Source: Rosistilla ulvae (GTDB lineage: Bacteria > Planctomycetota > Planctomycetia > Pirellulales > Pirellulaceae). Taken from it: a stretch of DNA of 64,000 nt. The notes beneath the pieces are model-generated. The model had not been told where the DNA came from, made no database searches, and saw only the letters and a list, made by a program, of their open reading frames with translations. The stretch is taken from contig NZ_CP036261.1 in the NCBI RefSeq assembly GCF_007741475.1, positions 496,001-560,000 of the forward strand. Reading direction: 5' to 3'. A program made the translations under genes and the position numbers. Shown piece after piece: positions 35,190 through 43,170 of this stretch (position 1 is its first letter; the number at the start of each line of letters is the position of its first letter).

Positions 35190-37913
35190 CTATTGGGTTT
35201 GAAACAATTCGCTGGCAATGATCGTTTGAATCATCGTGGCGAGTCCGTCGCCACGGGATCGTACTTCGGCGGTGATCGTGTCGACATCGGCTCGATCGGC
35301 AAACGTCAGCGGTCGCCCGAGCGCGTAGGTGGTCAGCTTGTGGACCATCGCCCCGACAAATTGGTCTTGGCGGTTTTCTAACAGGAACCGCTTCAAGCCC
35401 TCCATCCCGTCGAGCGTCTCGCGGTTGAAAAGTTCGCTCGACGCAGAGACTGGTTTCCCATCGATCTCGTTTCGCCATCGCCCTAAGGCGTCGTAGTTTT
35501 CAAATGCGATTCCCCAGGGATCGATCTTCACGTGGCACGACATGCAGGCCGCGTGATTGCGGTGGTCTTCGATCCGCTCCTTCAGCGTCATCTTCGCGAT
35601 CTCCGGATCGGCGAGATCGATTTGCGGAACCGCGGGAGGCGGCGGCGGTGGCGGATCGTTGAGGATGCTTTCCAGCAGCCAGACGCCTCGCTTCAGCGGA
35701 TGGGAGTCGGGCCAATCGGAATTCATTGCCAACAGGCCAGCTTGAGTCAGGATGCCGCCACGTTTGAAGTCGCCATCTAACGCAACTCGCCGGAAATCAT
35801 TCCCGCGCACTCCCTTCAGTCCATAGTGCCGGGCGAGTCGTTCATTAGCCATCGCGAAATCGGTGTGGATGAAGTTCAGGACGCTTTCGTCGTGCTTCAG
35901 CACCTCGTGAAACAACGCGATCGGTTCGTGCTGCATCGCTTCTTTCAGCAGCGGATCAAAGCCGCGGACGTTTTGTTTGATGTTCAAGAAATCGAGCAGT
36001 TGTAGATCCAGCCACTGATGGACAAACTGCTTCGCAAATCGCTCCGTGCGAGGATCCGCCAGCATTCGCTGGACCTGTTCGGTCAGCGTTTGCGAATCGG
36101 CCAGTTGCCCACTGTCGGCCAGCTCTAATAGTTCTTCATCGGGCAGGCTACACCACAGGAACATCGATAAACGTGTCGCCAATTCGTGTGGTGAGAGCGG
36201 TTGCCGTTCCGGTGGAGTCTCCGGCGTTTCATCGGGTTGGTTCTGTGCGATGTACAGAAAGTGAGACGACGAAAGGATCGTTGCCAGGACTTCGGTGACC
36301 GCTTCTTCAAAGCTGTTACATTGCGGTCGCAGCGTCTCGAACAGCTTAAGTTTCCGGCCGAGTTCGTCCTCGCTGATCGTGCGTCGCCACGCGCGGTGCA
36401 TGAACGCGGCGATGATCTCTCGCGCGTAAGCCGGCTCATCGTCAGCGTTTTTGCTGTCGAAAAAGATCTTCTTGTGAGACGCCGGCGGCCATTGGTCGTA
36501 GACCGGCGCGGAGATCTCTACGTAGTCGACTTGAATGTCTCCTGGAGAGGCTGTGCTGTTGGCCAGGCGAATGTATTCCGACGGACTGGGCGTCACGCCC
36601 ATCGGCGACGTCTTTCGCACGGAGTTGCGAGGGTAGATCTCGCCCAGCGGAAAATCCCATTGATAGATCTCCGGTTCGTCGGGCCCGGCGGTGATCAGCG
36701 TGTCTTGTTCGCTGACTCGGATCAGTGCTCGCCCCTCGTTGCTCGCTTGCCAACCGAACAGCATCTGCATGCTTGGGGCCGGGGAATCGTCGCTGGTGGT
36801 CCGCGAGGCGCGAACGCGAACTCGCATCGTTCCCTCGTCGGGGACTTGGTTCCCAAGTTCTACGATCAGCTTGGTGCCACGATTGGCTGGCAGGACGGCA
36901 ACCGTATCGAACGATTCGGGAAACTCGGCCGGCGAGTCGGTCGGGGCGAAAGCGTATTTAGCTCCATAGTACTGCCACGTAGCCGCGGCGGTGCGGTCGG
37001 TCGACAGTTCGCGAAAGTAGGCTCCGCGATGCGATTGCTTAAACTTCGCATCCAGTTTGTCCAGTTCCTCCTGCTGCTTGGCAGGATCGTCCTTGAACTG
37101 TTTGGTTACCTTTTCGATCTCTTTAGCTTGCTTGGGCCATTCGAAGTTAGCCACATCTTTCATCGACACGCCCCAGTGACGCACGGCCGGCCGCTGGCCA
37201 CGAACCGTGGCGCGAGCGAGTGCTGTTCGGGCGATCCGATGATAGGTTTCAAACTGCGAGACCGACATGTGCAGCAGTTCGGAACTGTTCTGAAAACCAT
37301 CCTCCGAATGCGATTCCGGCGGCAGGTCTTTGGCAAAGTCCCAAGGCAGACCCAACAAGTCTTGCAATGCGTAGTTGTATTCGTAACGCGTCATCCGTCG
37401 AAACGCAGAATGCCCGCCCGATCGGCGTCGCACAGTCGACGCGACTTGCATTTCATTGGCCAGCCAGTTGACGACCTTTTCGCGATCCTCGTCCGTCAGT
37501 TCACCTTCGTCGGGCGGTGGCATTTCGCCTTTGCTGATCGCTGCAAAAACTTCGGTCCACCAGTCGACGTCTGCCCCCGACAAGAGATCGGGATCGAGCG
37601 TATCGATCCGCACGTTCCCCTCTTGCGCATCGGGGCCGTGGCAATCGACACAGGCTTGTTTCAAGATCGGCCCAATCGTCTCGCGGAACTCCGCCAGATC
37701 CGGTTCCGGATGAGCCGGAGGTTCCGCGCTCGGCTGCACGTTCTTGAATCGTGACTTCTGTGCGCCAACGGCTTTCAGTTCTTCAAGGCTCGGTCGCTCG
37801 TCGGCCACCGACGTATGCAATGTGGCAGTGCACATCGCCAGCAAAAGCCAAGCGATTAGCGGCAGGAAGCCTTTGTTGTCGCGCAGAGAGTATCGAGTAT
37901 TTACGTCATTCAT
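35190..37913 (-). CDS. DUF1587/DUF1592/DUF1588/DUF1585 protein with cytochrome-like CxxCH
   Basis: A 907-residue exported protein. A membrane signal (about 15-32) precedes a haem-type motif ACVDCHG (Cys88, Cys91, His92) in a Planctomycete cytochrome C domain (about 75-160). It is followed by DUF1587 (FRRMTRYEYNYALQDLLGL), a carbohydrate-binding-like insert (about 330-550), DUF1595 (YAREIIAAFMHRAWRRTISE), DUF1592 (LSPHELATRLSMFLWCSLPD), DUF1588 (GILTQAGLLAMNSDWPDSHP) and DUF1585 at the end. The family is thought to act on polysaccharides or in redox chemistry outside the cell, but this is not shown. Operon with the DUF1552 gene. Confidence 0.88.
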   Translation of the reverse strand: MNDVNTRYSLRDNKGFLPLIAWLLLAMCTATLHTSVADERPSLEELKAVGAQKSRFKNVQPSAEPPAHPEPDLAEFRETIGPILKQACVDCHGPDAQEGNVRIDTLDPDLLSGADVDWWTEVFAAISKGEMPPPDEGELTDEDREKVVNWLANEMQVASTVRRRSGGHSAFRRMTRYEYNYALQDLLGLPWDFAKDLPPESHSEDGFQNSSELLHMSVSQFETYHRIARTALARATVRGQRPAVRHWGVSMKDVANFEWPKQAKEIEKVTKQFKDDPAKQQEELDKLDAKFKQSHRGAYFRELSTDRTAAATWQYYGAKYAFAPTDSPAEFPESFDTVAVLPANRGTKLIVELGNQVPDEGTMRVRVRASRTTSDDSPAPSMQMLFGWQASNEGRALIRVSEQDTLITAGPDEPEIYQWDFPLGEIYPRNSVRKTSPMGVTPSPSEYIRLANSTASPGDIQVDYVEISAPVYDQWPPASHKKIFFDSKNADDEPAYAREIIAAFMHRAWRRTISEDELGRKLKLFETLRPQCNSFEEAVTEVLATILSSSHFLYIAQNQPDETPETPPERQPLSPHELATRLSMFLWCSLPDEELLELADSGQLADSQTLTEQVQRMLADPRTERFAKQFVHQWLDLQLLDFLNIKQNVRGFDPLLKEAMQHEPIALFHEVLKHDESVLNFIHTDFAMANERLARHYGLKGVRGNDFRRVALDGDFKRGGILTQAGLLAMNSDWPDSHPLKRGVWLLESILNDPPPPPPPAVPQIDLADPEIAKMTLKERIEDHRNHAACMSCHVKIDPWGIAFENYDALGRWRNEIDGKPVSASSELFNRETLDGMEGLKRFLLENRQDQFVGAMVHKLTTYALGRPLTFADRADVDTITAEVRSRGDGLATMIQTIIASELFQTQ

Positions 37914-38283
37914 GCGTGAAGGCTGCGCCGAAAACGCAGCAGAAGGGCAGGGTGGGGGACCAAATTTGGCGGGCAATGGGGAGTGCGAAGCCGGTGGGCT
38001 CACAGCTTTAGCATATCGCAAACAGGTCAAGAAATCACGTGGAAAGACGAGTTTGAGCAGGGCAAATCGCCGTTTCAATTCGAGGTGTCAGCCGACATTC
38101 GCTAGCGTGTGCAGGCTGGTTTGCCTAAACGTAAACAGTGAATCGCCGTGCAAGCTTGAGCTGGACATCTTGGCGGGATCGATGCAATCGGCCGGGGTTT
38201 GAGCATTTCGGACGACAATTGAGAGCACGTGTTGGCTTGTGGTGTTTGGAGCGATTCTGCTTGGTCGACCGCTTTGAGAATCT
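37914..38283. other. Intergenic region upstream of the DUF1592 operon
   Basis: 370 bases between two minus-strand units; it must contain the promoter of the DUF1592-DUF1552 operon. No repeats or RNA genes and no believable ORF. No convincing sigma-70 boxes were found. Confidence 0.4.
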
Positions 38284-39513
38284 CTAACCAGCGACCTCCG
38301 GGATCGGGGACCGCTGTGCGACGGGCAGGTAGAGCGTTAGCGCAGCGGCGGCCAGCACCAGGGCGGTCGACGTCCATAGGCATCCGGGCAATCCGCCAAC
38401 CAAAAACATCACACCTGACAAAAGTGTTCCTGCAAGGCGGCCGCAGGCATTGGCCATGTAGTAGAACCCGACGTTCAACGCGACCTTGTCGGAGTCGGTG
38501 TAGGCGAGGATCAGGTAGGAATGGACGGAGGAATTGACGGCAAAGACAAATCCAAAAACTGTCAGTCCGATCAGGATGCTCGCCGAGGGATGGAAGTTCA
38601 TCTGGATCGCAATCGATAGCAGCAGCGAGACCAGGAACAGCGCGAAGCCCCAGGTTTGAGCGGCGCGGGCGGCGCCGGCCGATCGGTTGATGAATCGCGG
38701 GGCGGATGCCTGCACGATTCCATATCCGATCACCCAAGCGGCTAGGAAGCCGCCGACGCCGGCAAAGCTCCAACCGAGCTGCGATGCGAGGAAGACGGGC
38801 AGGCCGACGACGAACCAAACATCGCGTGCTCCAAACAAGAAGAACCTCGCGAACGATAGGATGTTGATCTCGCGGCTCTTGGAGAACAGCTCGCGAAACT
38901 TGACCTTCGCCTTGGTCTTCCCCATATCCGCTTTTAGCATGGCGGCCGATAGTACCAGCACCACCGCCAACGCGGCGGCCATCGCCCACAGCGATGGGGC
39001 GAACCCAAGCCACTGCAACAGCACGCCGCCGAGCAGGAAGCCGAACCCCTTGAGTGCGTTTTTGCTGCCGGTGAGGATGGCGACCCATTTGAACAACCGC
39101 GACTCGGTCTCCGCCGCATCGCTCCCCTGTACGATCAGCTTGACCGCGCTTTTGGAGCTCATCTTCGTTAGATCTTTCGCCACCCCGGAGATCGCTTGGC
39201 TGGCCATCACATAAGCGACCGAAAGCCATGCGACCCAGTCCTGTTGGACAAACGAAAGCATCACTAGGGCGACGATCTGCGACGCCAGGCCGGCAAACAG
39301 CGTCACACGCAGGCCGTATCGGGCAGCGATCCAGCCGCCGAACAGATTGGTGATGATGCCGCAGAATTCGTACAGCAGGAAGAGGAACGCGAGGTTGACT
39401 GGAGAGTAGCCTAGCTGGTGAAAGTGCAGCAGCACCAACATCCGCAAGGCGCCATCGGTCAGCGTGAATCCCCAGTAGGCGGCCGTCACCAGGCCGTAGC
39501 TCTTCTTGTCCAT
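38284..39513 (-). CDS. arsJ: ArsJ, MFS efflux permease for 1-arseno-3-phosphoglycerate
   Basis: Major facilitator with about 12 spans, 409 residues, matching the ArsJ family (AYWGFTLTDGALRMLVLL, SQAISGVAKDLTKMSSKSAV, GRLAGTLLSGVMF). ArsJ expels the unstable arsenate ester formed by the adjacent dehydrogenase; in the medium it falls apart to arsenate, giving resistance. ATG 39513 is preferred over a GTG at 39531. It is the last gene of an operon with gapdh and arsR, 33 bp downstream of the dehydrogenase stop. Confidence 0.92.
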   Translation of the reverse strand: MDKKSYGLVTAAYWGFTLTDGALRMLVLLHFHQLGYSPVNLAFLFLLYEFCGIITNLFGGWIAARYGLRVTLFAGLASQIVALVMLSFVQQDWVAWLSVAYVMASQAISGVAKDLTKMSSKSAVKLIVQGSDAAETESRLFKWVAILTGSKNALKGFGFLLGGVLLQWLGFAPSLWAMAAALAVVLVLSAAMLKADMGKTKAKVKFRELFSKSREINILSFARFFLFGARDVWFVVGLPVFLASQLGWSFAGVGGFLAAWVIGYGIVQASAPRFINRSAGAARAAQTWGFALFLVSLLLSIAIQMNFHPSASILIGLTVFGFVFAVNSSVHSYLILAYTDSDKVALNVGFYYMANACGRLAGTLLSGVMFLVGGLPGCLWTSTALVLAAAALTLYLPVAQRSPIPEVAG

Positions 39514-39546
39514 ATCGCTCGTTCCATCCACTCGAGGTGCGGGCCG

Positions 39547-40572
39547 CTACGCTGGTTGATGCGCTGGCAAACTGTTGGCAACTTTCTTTACCAACTCCAT
39601 CATCCGGTTGGCGTATCCAACCTCGTTGTCGTACCAAACGAGAATCTTCACCATCGTCTCATCGATCATCATCGTCGACGGACCGTCGACGATTCCCGAA
39701 CGGATGTCGTTGACATAGTCGGCCGAGACGAGCGGTTTGGACTCAAACCCCAAAATCCCTTGCAGCGTGCTTTGGGAAGCTTCTCGTAGCAGTGAATTCA
39801 CCTCTTCGGCAGTCGACGGTCGCTGCAGCTCGAACACGCAATCGGTCAACGAAGAACTTAATAGCGGCACGCGAACCGCCAGCCCATTCAGCTTCCCTTC
39901 CAGTTCCGGGTAGATCATCGTGATCGCTTTCGCGGAACCGGTTGTGGTTGGGATCAGCGAGTTTAAGGCGGAACGTGCGCGACGCAGATCGGCGTGTGGC
40001 GCGTCGACGATGACCTGCGTATTGGTGACGTCGTGAAGTGTTGTGATCACGCCATGCTTGATCCCGATTTGTTCGTGAACCACTTTGACGACCGGAGCCA
40101 GGCAGTTCGTGGTGCAGGACGCCGCGGTCAACAGATGATGTTCGTCGGGATTGTAGAGGTGGTCGTTGCATCCCATCACAACGTTCAACGCACCCTCTTT
40201 CACAGGCGCGGCGACGACGACTTTTCGAACTCCCTGTTCGAAATAGGGGGCCAGCGTTTCGGAGGTGCGGAATTTCCCCGAGCTTTCCACGACGATGTCG
40301 ACGTCCATGTCGCGCCATGGCACTTCGTCCGGCGTGCTGTAGCTGGAGAAACCGACGCGATTGCCGTCGACATGGATGGCGTCGTCGGACGATTCGATCT
40401 CTCCTCCCCAACGGCCGTGGACCGTGTCGAATTCCAGAAGGTGAGCCGCGGCGACGGCGCCCCCTTTGACTTCGTTGATGTGAACGATCTCGAAGTCGGG
40501 CCAGTCCCAAGCGGCGCGAAAACCGAGTCGTCCCATTCGACCAAATCCGTTGATTCCAATTCGGATACTCAT
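39547..40572 (-). CDS. gapdh: ArsJ-associated glyceraldehyde-3-phosphate dehydrogenase
   Basis: Makes 1-arseno-3-phosphoglycerate from glyceraldehyde-3-phosphate, NAD+ and arsenate; the product is the ArsJ substrate. The 341-residue protein has the NAD motif INGFGRMGR, catalytic Cys153 in AASCTTNC, and the activating His180 in [22 protein letters not shown] ends the catalytic domain. The arsR-gapdh-arsJ context, more than the sequence, assigns it to the arsenate type over the glycolytic one. Its ATG overlaps the arsR stop (ATGA). Confidence 0.93.
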   Translation of the reverse strand: MSIRIGINGFGRMGRLGFRAAWDWPDFEIVHINEVKGGAVAAAHLLEFDTVHGRWGGEIESSDDAIHVDGNRVGFSSYSTPDEVPWRDMDVDIVVESSGKFRTSETLAPYFEQGVRKVVVAAPVKEGALNVVMGCNDHLYNPDEHHLLTAASCTTNCLAPVVKVVHEQIGIKHGVITTLHDVTNTQVIVDAPHADLRRARSALNSLIPTTTGSAKAITMIYPELEGKLNGLAVRVPLLSSSLTDCVFELQRPSTAEEVNSLLREASQSTLQGILGFESKPLVSADYVNDIRSGIVDGPSTMMIDETMVKILVWYDNEVGYANRMMELVKKVANSLPAHQPA

Positions 40573-40943
40573 TTGTCAGCCCCTTTTTGCGATGGCTTTT
40601 TTTTGTTGGTTTGCTTCTTCGACGCTGCGTCGCATCGGGTCGGAGTGCAGAGCTCCGGCCGCCCCTGGCAACAATCCTCGGTGAGGAATCCCATCAAGCA
40701 ATTCATCCCTTGGACATTGATCGCATAGATCACCGATCGTCCCTCTTTGTGCGAAACGACAAGCCCCGCGTGCGAAAGCTCCTTCAAGTGGAAGGAGAGC
40801 GTGGCCGAAGGGATGCGAAGTTTTTCGGCGATTTGTCCAGCGGACAGCCCTTCGGGGCCTAGCTTGGCGAGCAACCGAAACACCTCCAGCCGAGATTCCT
40901 GGGCGAGTGCCGACAGCGCGATGACAGCTTCTTTTATTTCCAT
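40569..40943 (-). CDS. arsR: ArsR-family transcriptional repressor with C-terminal cysteine site
   Basis: Winged-helix metalloid sensor that represses the arsenic operon until arsenite binds. In 124 residues, HTH is at about 33-70 ([26 protein letters not shown]). The classic CVCDLC box in the recognition helix is absent; instead a C-terminal Cys cluster, [15 protein letters not shown] (Cys91, 92, 99, 104), resembles the CC-x(5)-C site of the Acidithiobacillus ferrooxidans type. The start codon overlaps a candidate operator (40936-40963). A Lys-rich tail follows. Confidence 0.9.
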   Translation of the reverse strand: MEIKEAVIALSALAQESRLEVFRLLAKLGPEGLSAGQIAEKLRIPSATLSFHLKELSHAGLVVSHKEGRSVIYAINVQGMNCLMGFLTEDCCQGRPELCTPTRCDAASKKQTNKKKPSQKGADK

Positions 40944-40963
40944 GATTCCAAATCTATGGAAAT
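40936..40963. promoter_or_regulatory. Candidate ArsR operator
   Basis: A perfect 8-bp inverted repeat ATTTCCAT (40936-40943) and ATGGAAAT (40956-40963), separated by 12 nt (centre 40949.5), overlaps the arsR start codon and the candidate -10. A second inner TTCCA...TGGAA arrangement is nested in it. Position and symmetry suit autorepression by an ArsR dimer. Confidence 0.55.
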
Positions 40964-40978
40964 GTCAAATGGCGTCAA
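40951..40978 (-). promoter_or_regulatory. Candidate promoter of arsR-gapdh-arsJ
   Basis: On the minus strand, TTGACG (40978-40973), 16-nt spacer, TAGATT (40956-40951), matching the consensus at 5/6 and 4/6. The predicted transcription start would be near 40944, almost at the arsR ATG (40943), so a leaderless or near-leaderless mRNA is possible. A TTGACA further downstream lacks a -10. Confidence 0.4.
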
Positions 40979-41251
40979 TCGGAAAAGGGGAGGGCTTCAT
41001 GGATTCTTAACAGGGGCTTGGCGGTATCGTCTTCTTTTTCGTCGCTTCAAGTTATTGTGCGATCGACAAAGTGCCTCGAGATTAACCGCGTTCGAGCTCC
41101 GCCTCCTGGAGACCTTGCGTGAAGCGGGATGGGGATTTGGCGGACTGAGTGGCTGTCAGTGCAATACTAAGGTAGGCCCCACACGCCAGCCCAAATGAAT
41201 TGGCTGCGTCCGCGACGATTCCAAGGTCTAATCGCGTTTCGCGATGCCAGA
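40979..41251. other. Intergenic region, arsR/ABC permease
   Basis: Both flanking genes are minus strand. A minus-strand frame from about 41250 to 41082 (LGIVADAANSFGLACGAYL) has a plausible look but no start codon. I call no gene. Confidence 0.35.
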
Positions 41252-42910
41252 TCAATCGCCGCTGACGCGCCAGCGGGCTCGGAATAGCCAGATCATGATC
41301 CCCATCATGCTCGCTAGCAGGCAGATCGAGACGCCGAAGTAGGCGGCCAGAAGCGAGAGGTCGCCGACGTTGGCGATCTCGCTGCCGTCGAGGCTCAGGT
41401 CGGCGTTGAGCGGCACCGAGATGGCCGCCACAAACGGACTCGCCACGCCCCACCAACGCGATGCGTCGATCGTTTCGGGCGAGAAGTTGAGGATTCCCAT
41501 CAACAGCACCGCCGCCACGGGGGCGACATATAAAATCAACAGGCTCAGATAGGTTGCCATCAGGCTAGTCGAGGTCTTGTGGAAGACGGTCGAACAGAAC
41601 AACGCCACGACCGAATCGACTAAACAGACCATCAGCACGATCGCGAAAAACGACAATACCGCCAGCCAATTAGTCCAGTATTGCGGGACCATCAGCGTCG
41701 CTAGCAACAGCGGCCACAGCAGGAAGGAGGTCAGGACGGCGGAGATCCGAAAACCGGCGACCAGTTTGCCCCACAGAATCTTCCAAGGAGTGATCGTGGT
41801 CGTCAGCAGCAGGTCCAGGGTTTGGCGTTCGCGTTCGCCCGTCACGCTGCCGGCAGAAAAGACCGGGCCGACAAGCATGTTGAAGACGACGACATACACG
41901 GTGTAGAAGGCACACAGGTGCGAGCGGGCGAACAATAACAACGCCATCAACGGGATCGCCAAAAGCATGCTGATCTGGATCACCAGTCGCAGCATCAGCG
42001 TTCCTTGGCTGAAAATCTCGCTGTGGATCTCTTTGTCGTAGACCGGGTTGGCACCGTCGGCCATCAATTCGCGGCGACGCGGCGGCGCGAACAGTTTGTC
42101 GGGGAACTGGTCTCGTTGGATGACAAGGCCGACCGCCGTTTCGGCTTCGCGGTCCAGATCGACCACCTCTTTTCCTTCACTACCCATGTCGGGCGGATAC
42201 AACATCCGGGCCGCCGCGTTGGCGCACAGCAGCAAAACCAAGGCGATCCCAAAGGCTGGGATCACGGTCACGGCGAGGTTCAATCGCAGCGCCCCTTCCT
42301 GTTCCAAGCTGGTCCAGAAGAGAACGCCTAACATCACCAGCGGAAGGATCACAAGATAGCTGACGACCAGCGATGCCGACGTGCGGCCGAAGTAACTGCT
42401 GCAGGCGACGCCGATCGCACCAAAGCAAACAACCGACACGATCAGCCCCAGGTAGGCGGCCAGCACTTCGTAGATACTCACGCCTCCCAGCGGCAGACAC
42501 AACACGATGATCGGCAGCGAGGCGACGATCAACATGCCCAGATGGGTCAACGAAGCGACCATCTTGCCGAACACGATCGCGGTCGGCCGCAGCGGGCTGG
42601 CCAGCAGCATCTCATAGGTCTTGCGTTCTTTTTCGCCGGTGATCGTGCCGGCGGCAAAGCTGGGAGCCATCAGCGACGCCAGCACGTATTGGCCTAAGAA
42701 AAAGAGATCGACCAGCTTGCGAGCGCTCGGCGGATTCTGCGTCAGGTCCAACTTCTCGTCGGTCGGCCAGGCGACCAACACGACCGCGGCCAACAGCACC
42801 TGGTAGAGTGCCAGCAGGAAAAAAGCCCGATGCGTGCGGAGGTTGACGAGCAGTTCGCGTTGCAGGACGGGATTTTCAAACACAAACACGGGATCGATCC
42901 GTAGACGCAA
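41252..42910 (-). CDS. ABC-2 type permease with duplicated membrane domain
   Basis: A 552-residue permease with about 12 spans in two homologous halves. Each half has the same cytoplasmic loop signature: FAAGTITGEKERKTYEMLL in the first and FSAGSVTGERERQTLDLLL in the second, with GKMVAS and GKLVAG soon after. Normal ABC-2 permeases have one such set of six spans, so this is an internal duplication or fusion. The ATP-binding partner is not adjacent. Substrate unknown; the TGEkExxT motif is also seen in polysaccharide or Cu-processing (NosY-like) permeases. Confidence 0.85.
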   Translation of the reverse strand: MRLRIDPVFVFENPVLQRELLVNLRTHRAFFLLALYQVLLAAVVLVAWPTDEKLDLTQNPPSARKLVDLFFLGQYVLASLMAPSFAAGTITGEKERKTYEMLLASPLRPTAIVFGKMVASLTHLGMLIVASLPIIVLCLPLGGVSIYEVLAAYLGLIVSVVCFGAIGVACSSYFGRTSASLVVSYLVILPLVMLGVLFWTSLEQEGALRLNLAVTVIPAFGIALVLLLCANAAARMLYPPDMGSEGKEVVDLDREAETAVGLVIQRDQFPDKLFAPPRRRELMADGANPVYDKEIHSEIFSQGTLMLRLVIQISMLLAIPLMALLLFARSHLCAFYTVYVVVFNMLVGPVFSAGSVTGERERQTLDLLLTTTITPWKILWGKLVAGFRISAVLTSFLLWPLLLATLMVPQYWTNWLAVLSFFAIVLMVCLVDSVVALFCSTVFHKTSTSLMATYLSLLILYVAPVAAVLLMGILNFSPETIDASRWWGVASPFVAAISVPLNADLSLDGSEIANVGDLSLLAAYFGVSICLLASMMGIMIWLFRARWRVSGD

Positions 42911-42938
42911 GCAGTGGGAATGAAAAGTGCATCGTATC

Positions 42939-43042
42939 GTAGTGGATCTTGTTAAAAGATCCGTCAGCGCAGAGGATCTTTAACAAGGTCCACTACGTCT
43001 AAAAGGTTCTTCGCAACAAGGATCTTTAACAAGATCCACTAC
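42939..43042. repeat. Three copies of a 23-bp repeat in mixed orientation
   Basis: 42939-42962 reads GTAGTGGATCTTG followed by TTAAAAGATCC. 42974-42996 and 43020-43042 read the inverse, GGATCTTTAACAAG(G/A)TCCACTAC. The first and second can fold into a long hairpin, and the second and third are direct repeats at a 46-bp period. They fill the space between the ABC permease and the giant membrane gene. Likely a dispersed intergenic repeat family. Confidence 0.75.
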
Positions 43043-43170
43043 GTTTAGATCGGCCTGGAGACGTAGCGCCGGTCGGAGATGGCAATGACGAAGCGTTTGT
43101 TATAGTCGCAAACCGCGACCCTCGCACGCTGCCATCGTCGACTTTGCCGCTTCGCCCGCGTGACACTGCG

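Noticed and set aside
36201-37754. A 517-codon plus-strand frame over the DUF1592 gene
   Set aside because: Antisense shadow; the minus-strand protein carries all recognisable domains.
38102-39637. A 511-codon minus-strand frame over arsJ
   Set aside because: Arg/Pro-rich shadow in another frame of the MFS transporter gene.
41082-41250. A minus-strand frame with a coding-like look after the ABC permease
   Set aside because: No ATG/GTG/TTG start in the plausible part and it overlaps the permease end. Could be a remnant but cannot be supported.
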